NCBI GenBank assembly: GCA_039198765.1
Contig: JBCCTF010000010.1
Span: 1 to 41,575 of the forward strand
DNA: 41,575 nucleotides
Direction of reading: 5' to 3'
Source of the DNA: Parvularcula sp039198765
Lineage (GTDB): Bacteria > Pseudomonadota > Alphaproteobacteria > Caulobacterales > Parvularculaceae
Shown here: in pieces, positions 8,046-16,119 of the stretch
Layout: every line of letters starts with the position of its first letter
Position numbering within the stretch: position 1 is the stretch's first letter
The notes under the pieces: model-generated
Told to the model about the DNA's origin: nothing
What the model saw: only the letters and a program-made list of their open reading frames with translations
The model's database searches: none
Made by a program: the position numbers and the translations under genes

Positions 8046-10745
8046 ATGCGTTTAGGAGCAGCCTTGATGGTAGCGACGGCGACCTTGTCGCTTGTCGCGG
8101 CGTGCGCACCCGCAGGTGGCGGCGGCGGTGGTGGCGGAAGCAACCCGCCGGTGAGCCCGCCTCCCCCACCGCCGCCACCTCCACCACCCCCTCCTCCCCC
8201 GCCACCGACGACGGTGTCGTTCTCGGGGCAGCTGCTCGCGGATCCGGTTTTCGAGGTGGACAGTGACCTCAACGATCCGGCGTCAACGCCCGTGTCCAAC
8301 GACACGCTGGTGAATGCCCAGGCGATCAGTTCGGACACGGAGATTCGGGGCTTCGTCACGGAGCTGCCCACTGAGACGCTCACGGACAATTTCCAGCTCA
8401 TCGACGACTTCGAAGATATCTATCAAGCAAGCCTCGTCGCTGGCCAAGTGATCTCCCTCGACATCGCCGACTTCCAAGCGGGCAACGCCACCAACCTCGA
8501 CCTCGACCTGTATCTCCTCGACACAGGCGGGAACGTGGTCGCCTCGTCGATCGCGTTCTCCTCACGGATTGAGCAGGTCACGGTGACGGCGGATGCCGAT
8601 TACTTCATCGTGGTCCAGGCCTTCCGCGGTCAGTCGAACTACAGCCTGGTGGTCTCTGACGGCGCGCAGACGACGCCGCAGACCCCGCAGCAGGTCTTCA
8701 TGTCCGCCCTTGCTCCGCAGCAGGCAGTGATGCTGTCGGAGGCCGCGACCGCCGCTTCGGGCCTGATCAAAGAGGTGCATACGGACCGCGATAGCGGCTT
8801 AGCCTTTGACAGTATGCCGACGATCCGTACGGTGCATATCCCAGCATCCGACCTCGAAGCGCCGCGATACGGCGTTCTTTCACCTGATTTCCCGCGCGAG
8901 CGCTTAGGCATCGAGAATGGCGAACCCGCCAATGAGACGTACACAGCGAAACTTGCGCTGATCCACCACATCAAAGAAACCAACCATCGCGCTGGCGCTG
9001 AAGTTCTGCAGCCGATGCACTATGCCGAACTGCACGCAGGTCCGCCGCCTGATCCTGATCTGCAGTGGAACCTCCCGCTCATCGAGTGGGAAGAGGCATT
9101 GACGGACGTGGAAGCGATTCTTCCGAATCCTGATCGTCCTTTGATCGCTGTACTCGACAGCGGCGTGCTGAGCGCGCATCCTAAAATCGCACCAGTGCTG
9201 GTCGATCAGCGCGACTTTGTCCCCAGCTTCATCGATGGCGACGGCTTTGATGCCGAAGCAGAGGAAGACGTCGTGGTCGATGATCCGAACCCGGACGACT
9301 GCTTCGACTTCCACGGCACCCACGTCGCAACGACCGCCACTGCGCCGCTCGAAGGCGGCGAGATCAACGGACGGACGATGGTCGGTGCACTGCCTTTCGC
9401 TGATCTGATGATGCTCAAGCTTGGCTACAACCGCGATCCGAACTGCCGGTTTATTGTGGGCGACGTTGCCGGGGCGATCCGTTATGCCGCCGGTCTGCCC
9501 AACAGCTCTGGCGAGCTGCCACCGCGACGGGCCGATGTCATCAACATGTCCTTCGGCGGTCCTGGCCAAAACGCAGCCACCCGCGCCGCTATCGAAGAAG
9601 CTGTCGCCGCAGGTGTGATCGTCGTCGCCTCCGCAGGGAACGAAGGCGATGAGTCCGCCAGCCCGCCGCCCAACTTCCCTGGTTCGTACGCTGATGTTTT
9701 CGCCGTCGCAGCCACCGACATCAACAACGAGCGCGCGCCGTACAGCTCCTTCTACCCCCAGGTCGAAGTCGCGGCCCCTGGCGGGGATGGACGCTTTGAC
9801 CTCAACGGCGACGGCCTCGCTGACGCAGTGGTTGGTGGTGTTGGCCGCCTCAACAATGCGGGTACGGACTTTGAACCGCGCTATGCGCTTTACCAGGGCA
9901 CATCGATGGCTTCGCCCCATGTGGCGGCAGGCTTTGCACTAATGAAGTCGATCTTCCCGGACCTCACCTCCGACCAGGCGAGGCAGCTCCTGGAAGAAGG
10001 TCTTCTGACCACGGACATTGCAGCCCCTGGGCGCGACAGCGATACGGGCTTTGGCCTCATCTCCTTCCGCAAGATGGCCGATGTGGCGTTCCAGCTCCGC
10101 GACGACGGCCTGAACCTGCCGCCTGATTTCCGGATCGATCCGGGTGCGCTCGACCTCGGCAACATTCGCGAGAGTGCGGAGCTCACGATCACCCGGACGG
10201 GTGAGCCCGACTTCACGATCGATACCCTAACCTTCTCCGGCATGGACCTCGATGACACCCAGCTTCTACCGGTGGCGCCGATCGACGTCGATGCCGAAGG
10301 ATATGGCGTGTACGAAGTTTCCATCGACCGGCGCAACATCCCAGCAGGTGACTACGTCGCCTCCGTCGATGTCACAGCGAGCACCGCCGAAGTCAAACGC
10401 GTCCCGGTCACCTTCACAATCCCGGACGCGAGCCTCGAGGCCGAGACGGCCCCTGCCCTTCTGATCCTCGAGCGATTGGTGGATGGAGAGTTCACCTCGG
10501 TGACCAGCTTTGATACCACAGGTGCAGGCGCTGAGTTCGACGTGGTGTTTGAGCTTGCCGAAGGCGAGACCGGTACCTTCCGCCTCGTCTACACCACCGA
10601 CATGGACAATGACGGCGAGGTCTGTGACCCAGGCGAGCTTGGTGGCTCCTTCCCGGGCCGTGATTGCGACTCGACTGAGACCTTTGATCTGCCCACGGAA
10701 GAAGAACTGCTCGTTGAAGCCATCCTGGAGCGCCTCCCTGACTAA
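8046..10745 (+). CDS. Lipoprotein S8 subtilisin-like serine protease
   Basis: 899 residues from the ATG at 8046; an in-frame upstream ATG at 8007 is rejected because a lipoprotein signal peptide (lipobox VAAC) begins cleanly at 8046. After the Cys come 8 glycines and a run of 17 prolines, then a PPC-type (pre-peptidase) domain at about residues 120-200. The protease domain follows with Asp371 (AVLDSGV), His423 (FHGTHVA), oxyanion Asn (SAGNEGD) and Ser620 (GTSMASPHVA), so the triad is complete. The C-terminal ~220 residues look like two beta-sandwich modules. It is probably displayed on the cell surface by its lipid anchor and the long stiff linker. A SleB-type hydrolase gene follows at once. 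Confidence 0.92.
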   Translation: MRLGAALMVATATLSLVAACAPAGGGGGGGGSNPPVSPPPPPPPPPPPPPPPPPTTVSFSGQLLADPVFEVDSDLNDPASTPVSNDTLVNAQAISSDTEIRGFVTELPTETLTDNFQLIDDFEDIYQASLVAGQVISLDIADFQAGNATNLDLDLYLLDTGGNVVASSIAFSSRIEQVTVTADADYFIVVQAFRGQSNYSLVVSDGAQTTPQTPQQVFMSALAPQQAVMLSEAATAASGLIKEVHTDRDSGLAFDSMPTIRTVHIPASDLEAPRYGVLSPDFPRERLGIENGEPANETYTAKLALIHHIKETNHRAGAEVLQPMHYAELHAGPPPDPDLQWNLPLIEWEEALTDVEAILPNPDRPLIAVLDSGVLSAHPKIAPVLVDQRDFVPSFIDGDGFDAEAEEDVVVDDPNPDDCFDFHGTHVATTATAPLEGGEINGRTMVGALPFADLMMLKLGYNRDPNCRFIVGDVAGAIRYAAGLPNSSGELPPRRADVINMSFGGPGQNAATRAAIEEAVAAGVIVVASAGNEGDESASPPPNFPGSYADVFAVAATDINNERAPYSSFYPQVEVAAPGGDGRFDLNGDGLADAVVGGVGRLNNAGTDFEPRYALYQGTSMASPHVAAGFALMKSIFPDLTSDQARQLLEEGLLTTDIAAPGRDSDTGFGLISFRKMADVAFQLRDDGLNLPPDFRIDPGALDLGNIRESAELTITRTGEPDFTIDTLTFSGMDLDDTQLLPVAPIDVDAEGYGVYEVSIDRRNIPAGDYVASVDVTASTAEVKRVPVTFTIPDASLEAETAPALLILERLVDGEFTSVTSFDTTGAGAEFDVVFELAEGETGTFRLVYTTDMDNDGEVCDPGELGGSFPGRDCDSTETFDLPTEEELLVEAILERLPD

Positions 10746-10746
10746 A

Positions 10747-11295
10747 TTGGCCTCCGTCATCCGGGGGACCACGCTGGCTGTCTTTGCGGCAGCCACACTT
10801 CTTGCCTGCTCTGAGGAGAGCGAGCCCGTCTCGCTTGATGGCGTTGCTTTCCCTATCGATCAGAATGCGGAGCAAGAGCCGCCGGAACCGCCCCGCGACC
10901 CCTATGCGCTGGAGGACCCGATCAGCTGCCTCGCCATGGTGATGTACCACGAGGCCCGCGGTGAGGGCACAAGGGCCATGCGCGCTGTCGGACACGTGGT
11001 CCTCAACCGCATGACGGCGAATCGCTTCCCGGACACCGTCTGCGCCGTCGTGCGGCAAGGCGGAGAGCGGCCGCCCTGCCAATTCAGCTGGTGGTGCGAC
11101 GGGCGCTCTGACCTGCCCAAAGAGCCGCGCGCTTGGGAGCGATGCGAAGCCCTCGCCAAGGAGCTTCTCGCTGGTGAAAGCGAAGACCCCACTGCAGGGG
11201 CAACCTACTTCTACTCAGGTCCGGACCCCTACTGGGCCGCCAGCTTTCGAGAGACCGCTCGGATCGGCGGCCATATCTTCATGGCTGAGGACTAG
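10747..11295 (+). CDS. Lipoprotein cell wall hydrolase, SleB family (Hydrolase_2)
   Basis: About 182 residues from a TTG at 10747, one base after the protease stop; no in-frame ATG gives a sensible signal peptide, and longer starts would lie deep in the protease gene in another frame. The signal peptide ends in LLAC, so a lipid-anchored protein is expected. The domain begins with CLAMVMYHEARGEG, where Glu69 is the likely catalytic residue of SleB-type N-acetylmuramic-acid-lytic enzymes, followed by VLNRMTANRFPDTVCAVV and FSWWCDG, all typical of Hydrolase_2. It should cut peptidoglycan in the periplasm. The tight junction suggests translation coupled with the protease gene. Start codon is the least certain part. 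Confidence 0.85.
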   Translation: MASVIRGTTLAVFAAATLLACSEESEPVSLDGVAFPIDQNAEQEPPEPPRDPYALEDPISCLAMVMYHEARGEGTRAMRAVGHVVLNRMTANRFPDTVCAVVRQGGERPPCQFSWWCDGRSDLPKEPRAWERCEALAKELLAGESEDPTAGATYFYSGPDPYWAASFRETARIGGHIFMAED

Positions 11296-11328
11296 AGCAA
11301 CGATCCGTATTCAGCCTATTACCGATCC

Positions 11329-11811
11329 ATGATCATCCGCCTTGCTCAACAAGCCGACCACAGCGCCGTTTGGTCGATCATCAAGCCAGTGATCAGAGCC
11401 GGTACGACGTACACGCTCGATCGCGATCTCAGCCGTGACGAAGCCCTGGCCTATTGGTTCAGCGACGACAAAGAGACGTTCGTCGCCGAGCAAGACGGCC
11501 AGCTCCTCGGCACGTACTACCTACGCGCAAACCAAGGCGGCGGCGGACGGCATGTCTGCAATTGCGGATACATCACAGCAGCCCACGCAAGCGGTCAGGG
11601 CATCGCGCGCCAGATGTGCCTCCACTCCATAGACCACGCCAAAACGCGAGGCTTCCGCGCCATGCAATTCAACTTCGTCGTCAGCAGCAACAACCGCGCC
11701 ATTCGGCTCTGGCAGTCCCTGGGCTTCGAGATTGTCGGCAGGCTGCCGCAAGCGTTTGACCACCCGACGGAAGGCGTTGTTGACGCTCTGATATTCTACA
11801 AGGTTCTCTGA
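11329..11811 (+). CDS. GNAT family N-acetyltransferase
   Basis: 160 residues, a complete single GNAT domain. The start is MIIRLAQQADHSAVWSI. The acetyl-CoA motif A lies around residues 85-105 (YITAAHASGQGIARQM, close to the QxxGxG/A pyrophosphate loop) and motif B includes NNRAIRLWQSLGFEIVGRLP. Substrate cannot be told. It lies 33 bases after the SleB-type gene and may be on the same transcript. ATG start fits the conserved N-terminus; no strong Shine-Dalgarno is visible. Confidence 0.88.
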   Translation: MIIRLAQQADHSAVWSIIKPVIRAGTTYTLDRDLSRDEALAYWFSDDKETFVAEQDGQLLGTYYLRANQGGGGRHVCNCGYITAAHASGQGIARQMCLHSIDHAKTRGFRAMQFNFVVSSNNRAIRLWQSLGFEIVGRLPQAFDHPTEGVVDALIFYKVL

Positions 11812-11910
11812 CTTCACGATCTGCGTAGATCCGCAATTTCTCGTTTGACGTGTTGAAGAACGTCGATACAACCCTATTGTCTCATAATGGGACAACAGGA
11901 GAACCCCCAC

Positions 11911-12645
11911 ATGATCATCAGATCTCTTCTCGCCGGCGCGGCATTCGTCGGCTTGGTGAGCCCCGCCTCCGCGGGCAGCCTGATCGCCGGCGAAGACTTT
12001 GAAGGCACCGTCACATTCGGCTCTCAATTCACCGACACCTACGGCACCGGTGCGACCAGCACCTCCCCCGCCGGCGACTCCCCCGACGTCATCGGCGTGG
12101 TCAGCGACGCCACCACCGCGCCTGGCCAGAACAGCATCAACCAAGCCGGCGCCAGCAACGCGACCAACTATTTCTTCGTCGAAGATGCCGACGGCCTGTT
12201 CGAAGTTTTCTTCGACAGCCTGCAGGACATCGACACGTCTGGGTTCACGTCGCTGTCTTTGGACTTCGACTTCGCCACCGGCGGCGATTTTGAAGACCCA
12301 GATCTCTTCTCAGTCAGCGTGAACGGCAACATCGTCTCCGTCGCGCCTGGCAATGCCCTGCAATTCCAAGCAGATGGGACCTTCCGCGAAGGTTCTCCGT
12401 TCCCTGACGGCATCACCGGCGGCTTCGTCTCTGTCAGCGACCTGCTGGGCAGTCCGCTGGACCTGTCCGCGTTTGCCGGAGAGGTGATCTCGATCAGCTT
12501 TGGCTTCCAGACCAACTCCGACGGCGAGGACATCGCTCTAGATAACATCACCCTGACGGGAAGCGCCGTTCCGATCCCCGGCGCCCTCCCGCTGATGGCA
12601 GCAGGCCTTGCAGGCCTCGGCATGATGCGTCGCCGCGCGCGCTAA
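11911..12645 (+). CDS. Exported protein with PEP-CTERM-like sorting signal
   Basis: 244 residues from the ATG at 11911, chosen because CAGGAG precedes it at good spacing and a clean signal peptide (ending SPASA) follows; an ATG 24 bases upstream is less likely. The mature part is beta-rich, acidic, Gly/Ser/Asp-rich and nearly free of Lys, as in extracellular carbohydrate- or matrix-associated PEP-CTERM proteins. The C-terminus reads VPIPGALPLM, a hydrophobic helix, then RRRAR: the tripartite signal recognised by exosortases. A second protein with the same VPIPGALPLM tail is at 16120-16701. No exosortase gene is in the window. TTGACG at 11845 could be a -35 element, but the matching -10 is weak. 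Confidence 0.85.
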   Translation: MIIRSLLAGAAFVGLVSPASAGSLIAGEDFEGTVTFGSQFTDTYGTGATSTSPAGDSPDVIGVVSDATTAPGQNSINQAGASNATNYFFVEDADGLFEVFFDSLQDIDTSGFTSLSLDFDFATGGDFEDPDLFSVSVNGNIVSVAPGNALQFQADGTFREGSPFPDGITGGFVSVSDLLGSPLDLSAFAGEVISISFGFQTNSDGEDIALDNITLTGSAVPIPGALPLMAAGLAGLGMMRRRAR

Positions 12646-12659
12646 ACCGACGAGTAGGT

Positions 12660-12677
12660 GCGGGGCTTCGGCCCCGC
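12660..12677 (+). terminator. Terminator hairpin with TTCG tetraloop
   Basis: GCGGGGC, TTCG loop, GCCCCGC: 7-base perfect arms with an extra-stable UUCG tetraloop, 15 bases after the stop of the PEP-CTERM-like gene. Followed by a pyrimidine-rich GCCTCCCTTT rather than a pure T-run. Confidence 0.75.
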
Positions 12678-12762
12678 GCCTCCCTTTCGCGCCCTGGACC
12701 CGGTCCGTTGCCCCTTCACCCCTGTTCGGGCACTGTTGGGATGAGGAACCAAGGGGTGAGAG

Positions 12763-13314
12763 ATGCGAGGCTTTTTAGCAGGACTGTTTGTAGCCGTATG
12801 TGCAGCGGCTGGAGCCTTTTTGGGCGTGAACCAAGAGGCTGTTTTGGCGAAGCTTATCGGGTTGGAAAGCGAACAGTCCGCTCCGCAGCCAGAGCCGGAA
12901 GCCGAACCTGAGCCTCAACCCGAGGCGGCGCCTGAACCCGAGACGACCGTTCCCGATGGCCAAGTCCTTGTTCCGGTCAACCAGATCGGCGCGTCGGCCT
13001 ATCTCAGCCGCTACCTTGGCGGGCCGATCGGCAATGGCGAGTTCAAAGCCCAAGGCGGGCTGAACGCCCAGCCCCATATCGAAACGGCGGAGGAGCGCGC
13101 TTGCAGCGTGATCGGCTACGACCTGACCTACATTGCGAAACGCCAGGACCCGATCGTGTCGGTGAACCAAGGTGCGCGGTATAATGCCAAAAGCCAGCGC
13201 ATGGTCAGGCAGGCTAAGCCCGGCGATGTCTTCACGTTTAGCAACGTGCGTGTTCAGTGTGACGGCGACTCCGCATCACGGCGCGTCAACTCACTGGTGT
13301 TTTTTATTCGGTAG
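12763..13314 (+). CDS. Exported or membrane-anchored protein with Pro-Glu repeat linker
   Basis: 183 residues. The first 21 residues are hydrophobic (signal peptide or anchor). A linker of alternating Pro/Glu/Ala (about residues 43-66) leads into a 115-residue domain that I do not recognise; it contains two cysteines (near C-S-V-I-G-Y-D and V-Q-C-D-G-D) that could pair. The linker probably spans the periplasm or keeps the domain away from the membrane. RBS-like GAGAG precedes the ATG. The last 11 bases overlap a convergent gene ending at 13304. No function can be proposed. Confidence 0.75.
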   Translation: MRGFLAGLFVAVCAAAGAFLGVNQEAVLAKLIGLESEQSAPQPEPEAEPEPQPEAAPEPETTVPDGQVLVPVNQIGASAYLSRYLGGPIGNGEFKAQGGLNAQPHIETAEERACSVIGYDLTYIAKRQDPIVSVNQGARYNAKSQRMVRQAKPGDVFTFSNVRVQCDGDSASRRVNSLVFFIR

Positions 13315-13804
13315 GCGGAAGGTCTCGGTACAGAGCGTCGGCGGCTTCGTCTTCAGCCTTCCAAACGGGTAGGCGTTCGGCGAATTCCGGATGAGACGCT
13401 TCTCCCAGGACTTCTAAAACCTCCGCGCGGGGAACGAGGCCTTCGATTTCGGGGACGTCGAACCGAACACGGATGCGGTAGATGGTTAGGTAGTCGAGGG
13501 CGGACCGGAAGCTCTCGCCCTCCCCCTCCGGGATCGTTTCGTAGAGAGCCACAGGGCCGTCATAGTACTGGCCATCGGGCAATTCGAAACAGCCCGCGGT
13601 CATCTCCGCACACTGAGAATGCCGGATCATCAACGGCTCCTCGCGTATCGCCACGACCATCTCCTGCGTTCCCAAAAGCGGCACGTCGTTCAGGTGCAGG
13701 CGCTTGGAAAAGCGCCAGGGAATGCGCGTCTTCCGCTTCGGCTTAGGCCGGTAGAGGGCACCGAAGAGGAAGCCAAGGGCGAGGAGCACGGTCAACGGGA
13801 TCAT
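13304..13804 (-). CDS. Hypothetical protein with N-terminal membrane helix
   Basis: 166 residues. One hydrophobic segment at the very start (IPLTVLLALGFLFGALY) is followed by a basic stretch (RPKPKRKTR) and a soluble, acidic domain of about 135 residues with no motif I recognise. The positive-inside rule places the soluble domain in the cytoplasm. Its 3' end overlaps the Pro-Glu linker protein gene by 11 bases in convergent orientation, and its 5' side faces the palindrome island. Codon use matches that of nearby genes, which supports it being a real gene. Confidence 0.65.
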   Translation of the reverse strand: MIPLTVLLALGFLFGALYRPKPKRKTRIPWRFSKRLHLNDVPLLGTQEMVVAIREEPLMIRHSQCAEMTAGCFELPDGQYYDGPVALYETIPEGEGESFRSALDYLTIYRIRVRFDVPEIEGLVPRAEVLEVLGEASHPEFAERLPVWKAEDEAADALYRDLPPTE

Positions 13805-13846
13805 GCGCCGAACCTAACAGACGCAGACAGCACCACAAGCGGCCAA

Positions 13847-14164
13847 CCTCTCCCTAGGGAGAGGCCCAAATCTCCGATTTGGGGTGAGGGGCAGCTAGGC
13901 GCAGTCGCCGGAACACCCTCACTCGCCATCAAAGATGTCGATCTCTCCCAAGGGAGAGATCATCCTTACCCGCCTCATCAGGTCAGGCGACCAAGCCGAG
14001 ACGAGCGTTCCCGCTCGTCACACGATTAGGCCGATGGATCCCGGATATTCGCTCCGCAAATTCCGGGATGTCCGGAAGGCCGTAGGGTGCATGAAGGCAA
14101 AGCCGCAATGCACCGTGAACGGAAGAAATAGGTGCATTCCGCCTACGGCTTCATGCACCCTACG
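13847..14164. repeat. Island of stacked palindromes (REP-like repeats)
   Basis: A gene-free 318-base stretch made almost wholly of inverted repeats: a perfect 18-base palindrome CCTCTCCCTAGGGAGAGG (13847-13864); CCCAAATC/GATTTGGG arms (13865-13883); ATCTCTCCCAAGGGAGAGAT (13941-13960); GACGAGC/GCTCGTC arms (14000-14019); a unit CCCGGATATTCGCTCCGCAA continuing to 14070 with TCCCGG/CCGGGA ends; and a large one with 16-base perfect arms CGTAGGGTGCATGAAG (14081-14096) and its complement (14149-14164). The last two units recur at 39467-39539. I see no ORF with coding character here. It sits between two unknown genes on the minus strand. Confidence 0.85.
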
Positions 14165-14165
14165 T

Positions 14166-14792
14166 TTATCGTTGGTTGATGACTTCAGACTCGATAGCTA
14201 ATCCCCGCGCTAGACGATCCAGCCTCATGAGCGAAAGACTGGCTTCAGCAGCGTCGGATCGAAACTGACGACGGCGGCACAGTAACAATAAAACCGGTCG
14301 TGCGTACCAAGCCAAGCAATCAGGGCTTTCTTCTGAACGAACAAACCCTTGGGTTGTCCACGTTCCTGAAGCGTTGGCCTCGCCATACGTGTGGGTCAGT
14401 GCTGCTAACCACGCGTCATACTCACCATCATGACTATAAGTTTGATCTGGAAAAGTGCCGCCGAATATGTGCGCATACTCAACAGCTTCACGAGTTTTCG
14501 GCGAAAAGACAGTGCGTAAGTGACCGCGAGTTAAGCCTTCCGGCAAATTGGAAAACTCGTCGCCAAACTGATGATGGATCGGATCGCCGACGCACTCGGC
14601 GATGTCTTGCGTCATAGCGCTGCAAATGTCTTCGACGTCGTTGGCTAACAATCGAGATTGTTCGAGAGACAAGTCCCAGGCTCGCCCAAATGGGCGCTCA
14701 GCATCGATGAGATCTTGCCGTGGTGGAATTGGAGCTTCGCTACATGAACCAGTAGCGAAGCCCATGGTGATAAGGGTTAGTATTAGCTTCAC
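14166..14792 (-). CDS. Putative lipoprotein of unknown function
   Basis: 208 residues. The start (MKLILTLITMGFATGSC) is a short lipoprotein signal peptide with a GSC lipobox. The remainder is soluble with scattered cysteines and no known motif. Base composition is somewhat less GC-rich than the neighbours and the stop codon abuts the palindrome island, so the locus may have been rearranged or acquired. It lies upstream of nothing obvious; nrdB is 43 bases further upstream on the same strand. Moderate confidence that it is expressed. Confidence 0.6.
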   Translation of the reverse strand: MKLILTLITMGFATGSCSEAPIPPRQDLIDAERPFGRAWDLSLEQSRLLANDVEDICSAMTQDIAECVGDPIHHQFGDEFSNLPEGLTRGHLRTVFSPKTREAVEYAHIFGGTFPDQTYSHDGEYDAWLAALTHTYGEANASGTWTTQGFVRSEESPDCLAWYARPVLLLLCRRRQFRSDAAEASLSLMRLDRLARGLAIESEVINQR

Positions 14793-14835
14793 AATGCCTC
14801 ACTACCATTGGCGTAGCTTGGCGCCTGTTCTAATC

Positions 14836-15855
14836 CTACCCCTTTACCTTATCAAACATAGCCCACACGCCTTCGGCACCATGCCAGGCACCTTGCGTCG
14901 CGCCTTTCGAATACTCGGTAGCCCGCGCTTCGAAGAAGTTGGCGTGCTCGACGCCGTTCAGCATTTCGCGGAGCCATGGGAGAGGGTGCTTAGACACTCC
15001 GTACACGTGGGGGAGGCCCAGTTGTTCCAGGCGCCAGTCGGCGATGTGGCGGATGTAAAGCTTGATGTCGTCAGGCGTCATGCCGGGGATGTCACCCGTC
15101 TCGAACGCCAGGTCGATGAAGCGGTCCTCAAGACCCACCACTGTCTTACAGCAATCGACAATGTCGTCGGCGACCGACTTGGTCAGGCAGCCGGTTTCCT
15201 GCGCGAAGGTGTGGAAGAGCTTGATCATCCCCTCGCAGTGGAGGCTCTCATCACGGATCGACCAGGTCACGATCTGGCCCATGCCCTTCATTTTATTCTG
15301 GCGCGGGAAATTCATCAGCATAGCGAACGATGCGAAGAGCTGCAGACCCTCCGTGAACGCACCAAACATAGCCACGGTGCGGGCGATGTCCGCCTCTGAC
15401 TCAACGCCAAACTCCTGCATGTAGTCGTGCTTGTCCGACATTTCCTTGTAGTCGAGGAAGGCCGAGAACTCGCTCTCCGGCATGCCGATCGTCTCGAGCA
15501 GAAGGGCGTAAGCGGCCACGTGGATCGTCTCGATGTTCGAGAACGCGGCCAGCATCATCTTCACTTCGACAGGTTTGAAGACGCGGGAATAGCGCTCCAT
15601 GTAGTTGTCGTTCACCTCAACGTCGGACTGGGTGAAGAAACGGAAGATCTGTGTCAGGAGGTTCCGCTCGCCATCGGACAGGGCGCGCGCCCAGTCCTTG
15701 CAGTCCTCGCCCAGCGGCACCTCTTCGGGCATCCAGTGGACCTGCTGCTGCTTCTTCCAATAGTCGAATGCCCACGGATAACGGTGCGGCTTGTACCCTT
15801 TCGAAGGGATCATCAGGCCAGGAAGCTGGCGACCGTTTTCGGGGGCGTCGAACAT
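14836..15855 (-). CDS. nrdB: Ribonucleotide reductase class Ia, beta (radical) subunit
   Basis: 339 residues from the ATG at 15855, chosen because GAGAGG lies just upstream and longer in-frame starts add an unrelated tail. NrdB holds the diiron-tyrosyl radical needed by NrdA to reduce ribonucleotides to deoxyribonucleotides. Iron ligands are visible as Asp78 (TQSDVEV), Glu109 and His112 (NIETIH), Glu169 (FTEGLQ), Glu203 and His206 (RDESLH); the radical tyrosine is Tyr116 in ETIHVAAYALLLE. The partner gene nrdA is 25 kb away at the right edge of the window. Candidate NrdR boxes lie upstream at 15942-15999. Confidence 0.96.
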   Translation of the reverse strand: MFDAPENGRQLPGLMIPSKGYKPHRYPWAFDYWKKQQQVHWMPEEVPLGEDCKDWARALSDGERNLLTQIFRFFTQSDVEVNDNYMERYSRVFKPVEVKMMLAAFSNIETIHVAAYALLLETIGMPESEFSAFLDYKEMSDKHDYMQEFGVESEADIARTVAMFGAFTEGLQLFASFAMLMNFPRQNKMKGMGQIVTWSIRDESLHCEGMIKLFHTFAQETGCLTKSVADDIVDCCKTVVGLEDRFIDLAFETGDIPGMTPDDIKLYIRHIADWRLEQLGLPHVYGVSKHPLPWLREMLNGVEHANFFEARATEYSKGATQGAWHGAEGVWAMFDKVKG

Positions 15856-15941
15856 GGGGGAACCTCTCTCGAACTCTTTTGAACACGCATCATCCTGATG
15901 CGATTCTTGGCTGATGCCGTTCGGTAAACGACCTCTTAAAG

Positions 15942-15999
15942 CCACCATATCTAGTGGCGAGGTTCATTGAAAGCCGGGTTTGTCCACAAGATGAAGGGT
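15942..15999 (-). promoter_or_regulatory. Candidate pair of NrdR boxes upstream of nrdB
   Basis: CCACTAGATATGGTGG on the minus strand (15942-15957) is an imperfect palindrome close to the NrdR-box pattern acaCwATATwTwGTGt. A weaker match, CCACAAGATGAAGGGT on the plus strand, lies at 15984-15999. The two are 42 bases apart start to start, four helical turns; known NrdR pairs also sit a whole number of turns apart. They are about 90-145 bases upstream of the nrdB start. The first box is reasonable, the second speculative. Confidence 0.45.
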
Positions 16000-16119
16000 C
16001 AGGCTGTCGCATGCTGTTCTGCAGCGGCGCCTCTCTCGCTGCGCGGCTGCGTTGACCGGGTTAGAGCTGAACAATAGCGTGACCCGGCGCTGTTCGCGCA
16101 TCTGGCAGGGGGTAAAACC

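Noticed and set aside
8904..9920. 338-codon open frame antisense to the subtilase gene
   Set aside because: It is a shadow of a GC-rich coding sequence, has no family motif and no ribosome site.
13847..14164. CRISPR array
   Set aside because: The repeats differ from each other and there is no regular repeat-spacer period.
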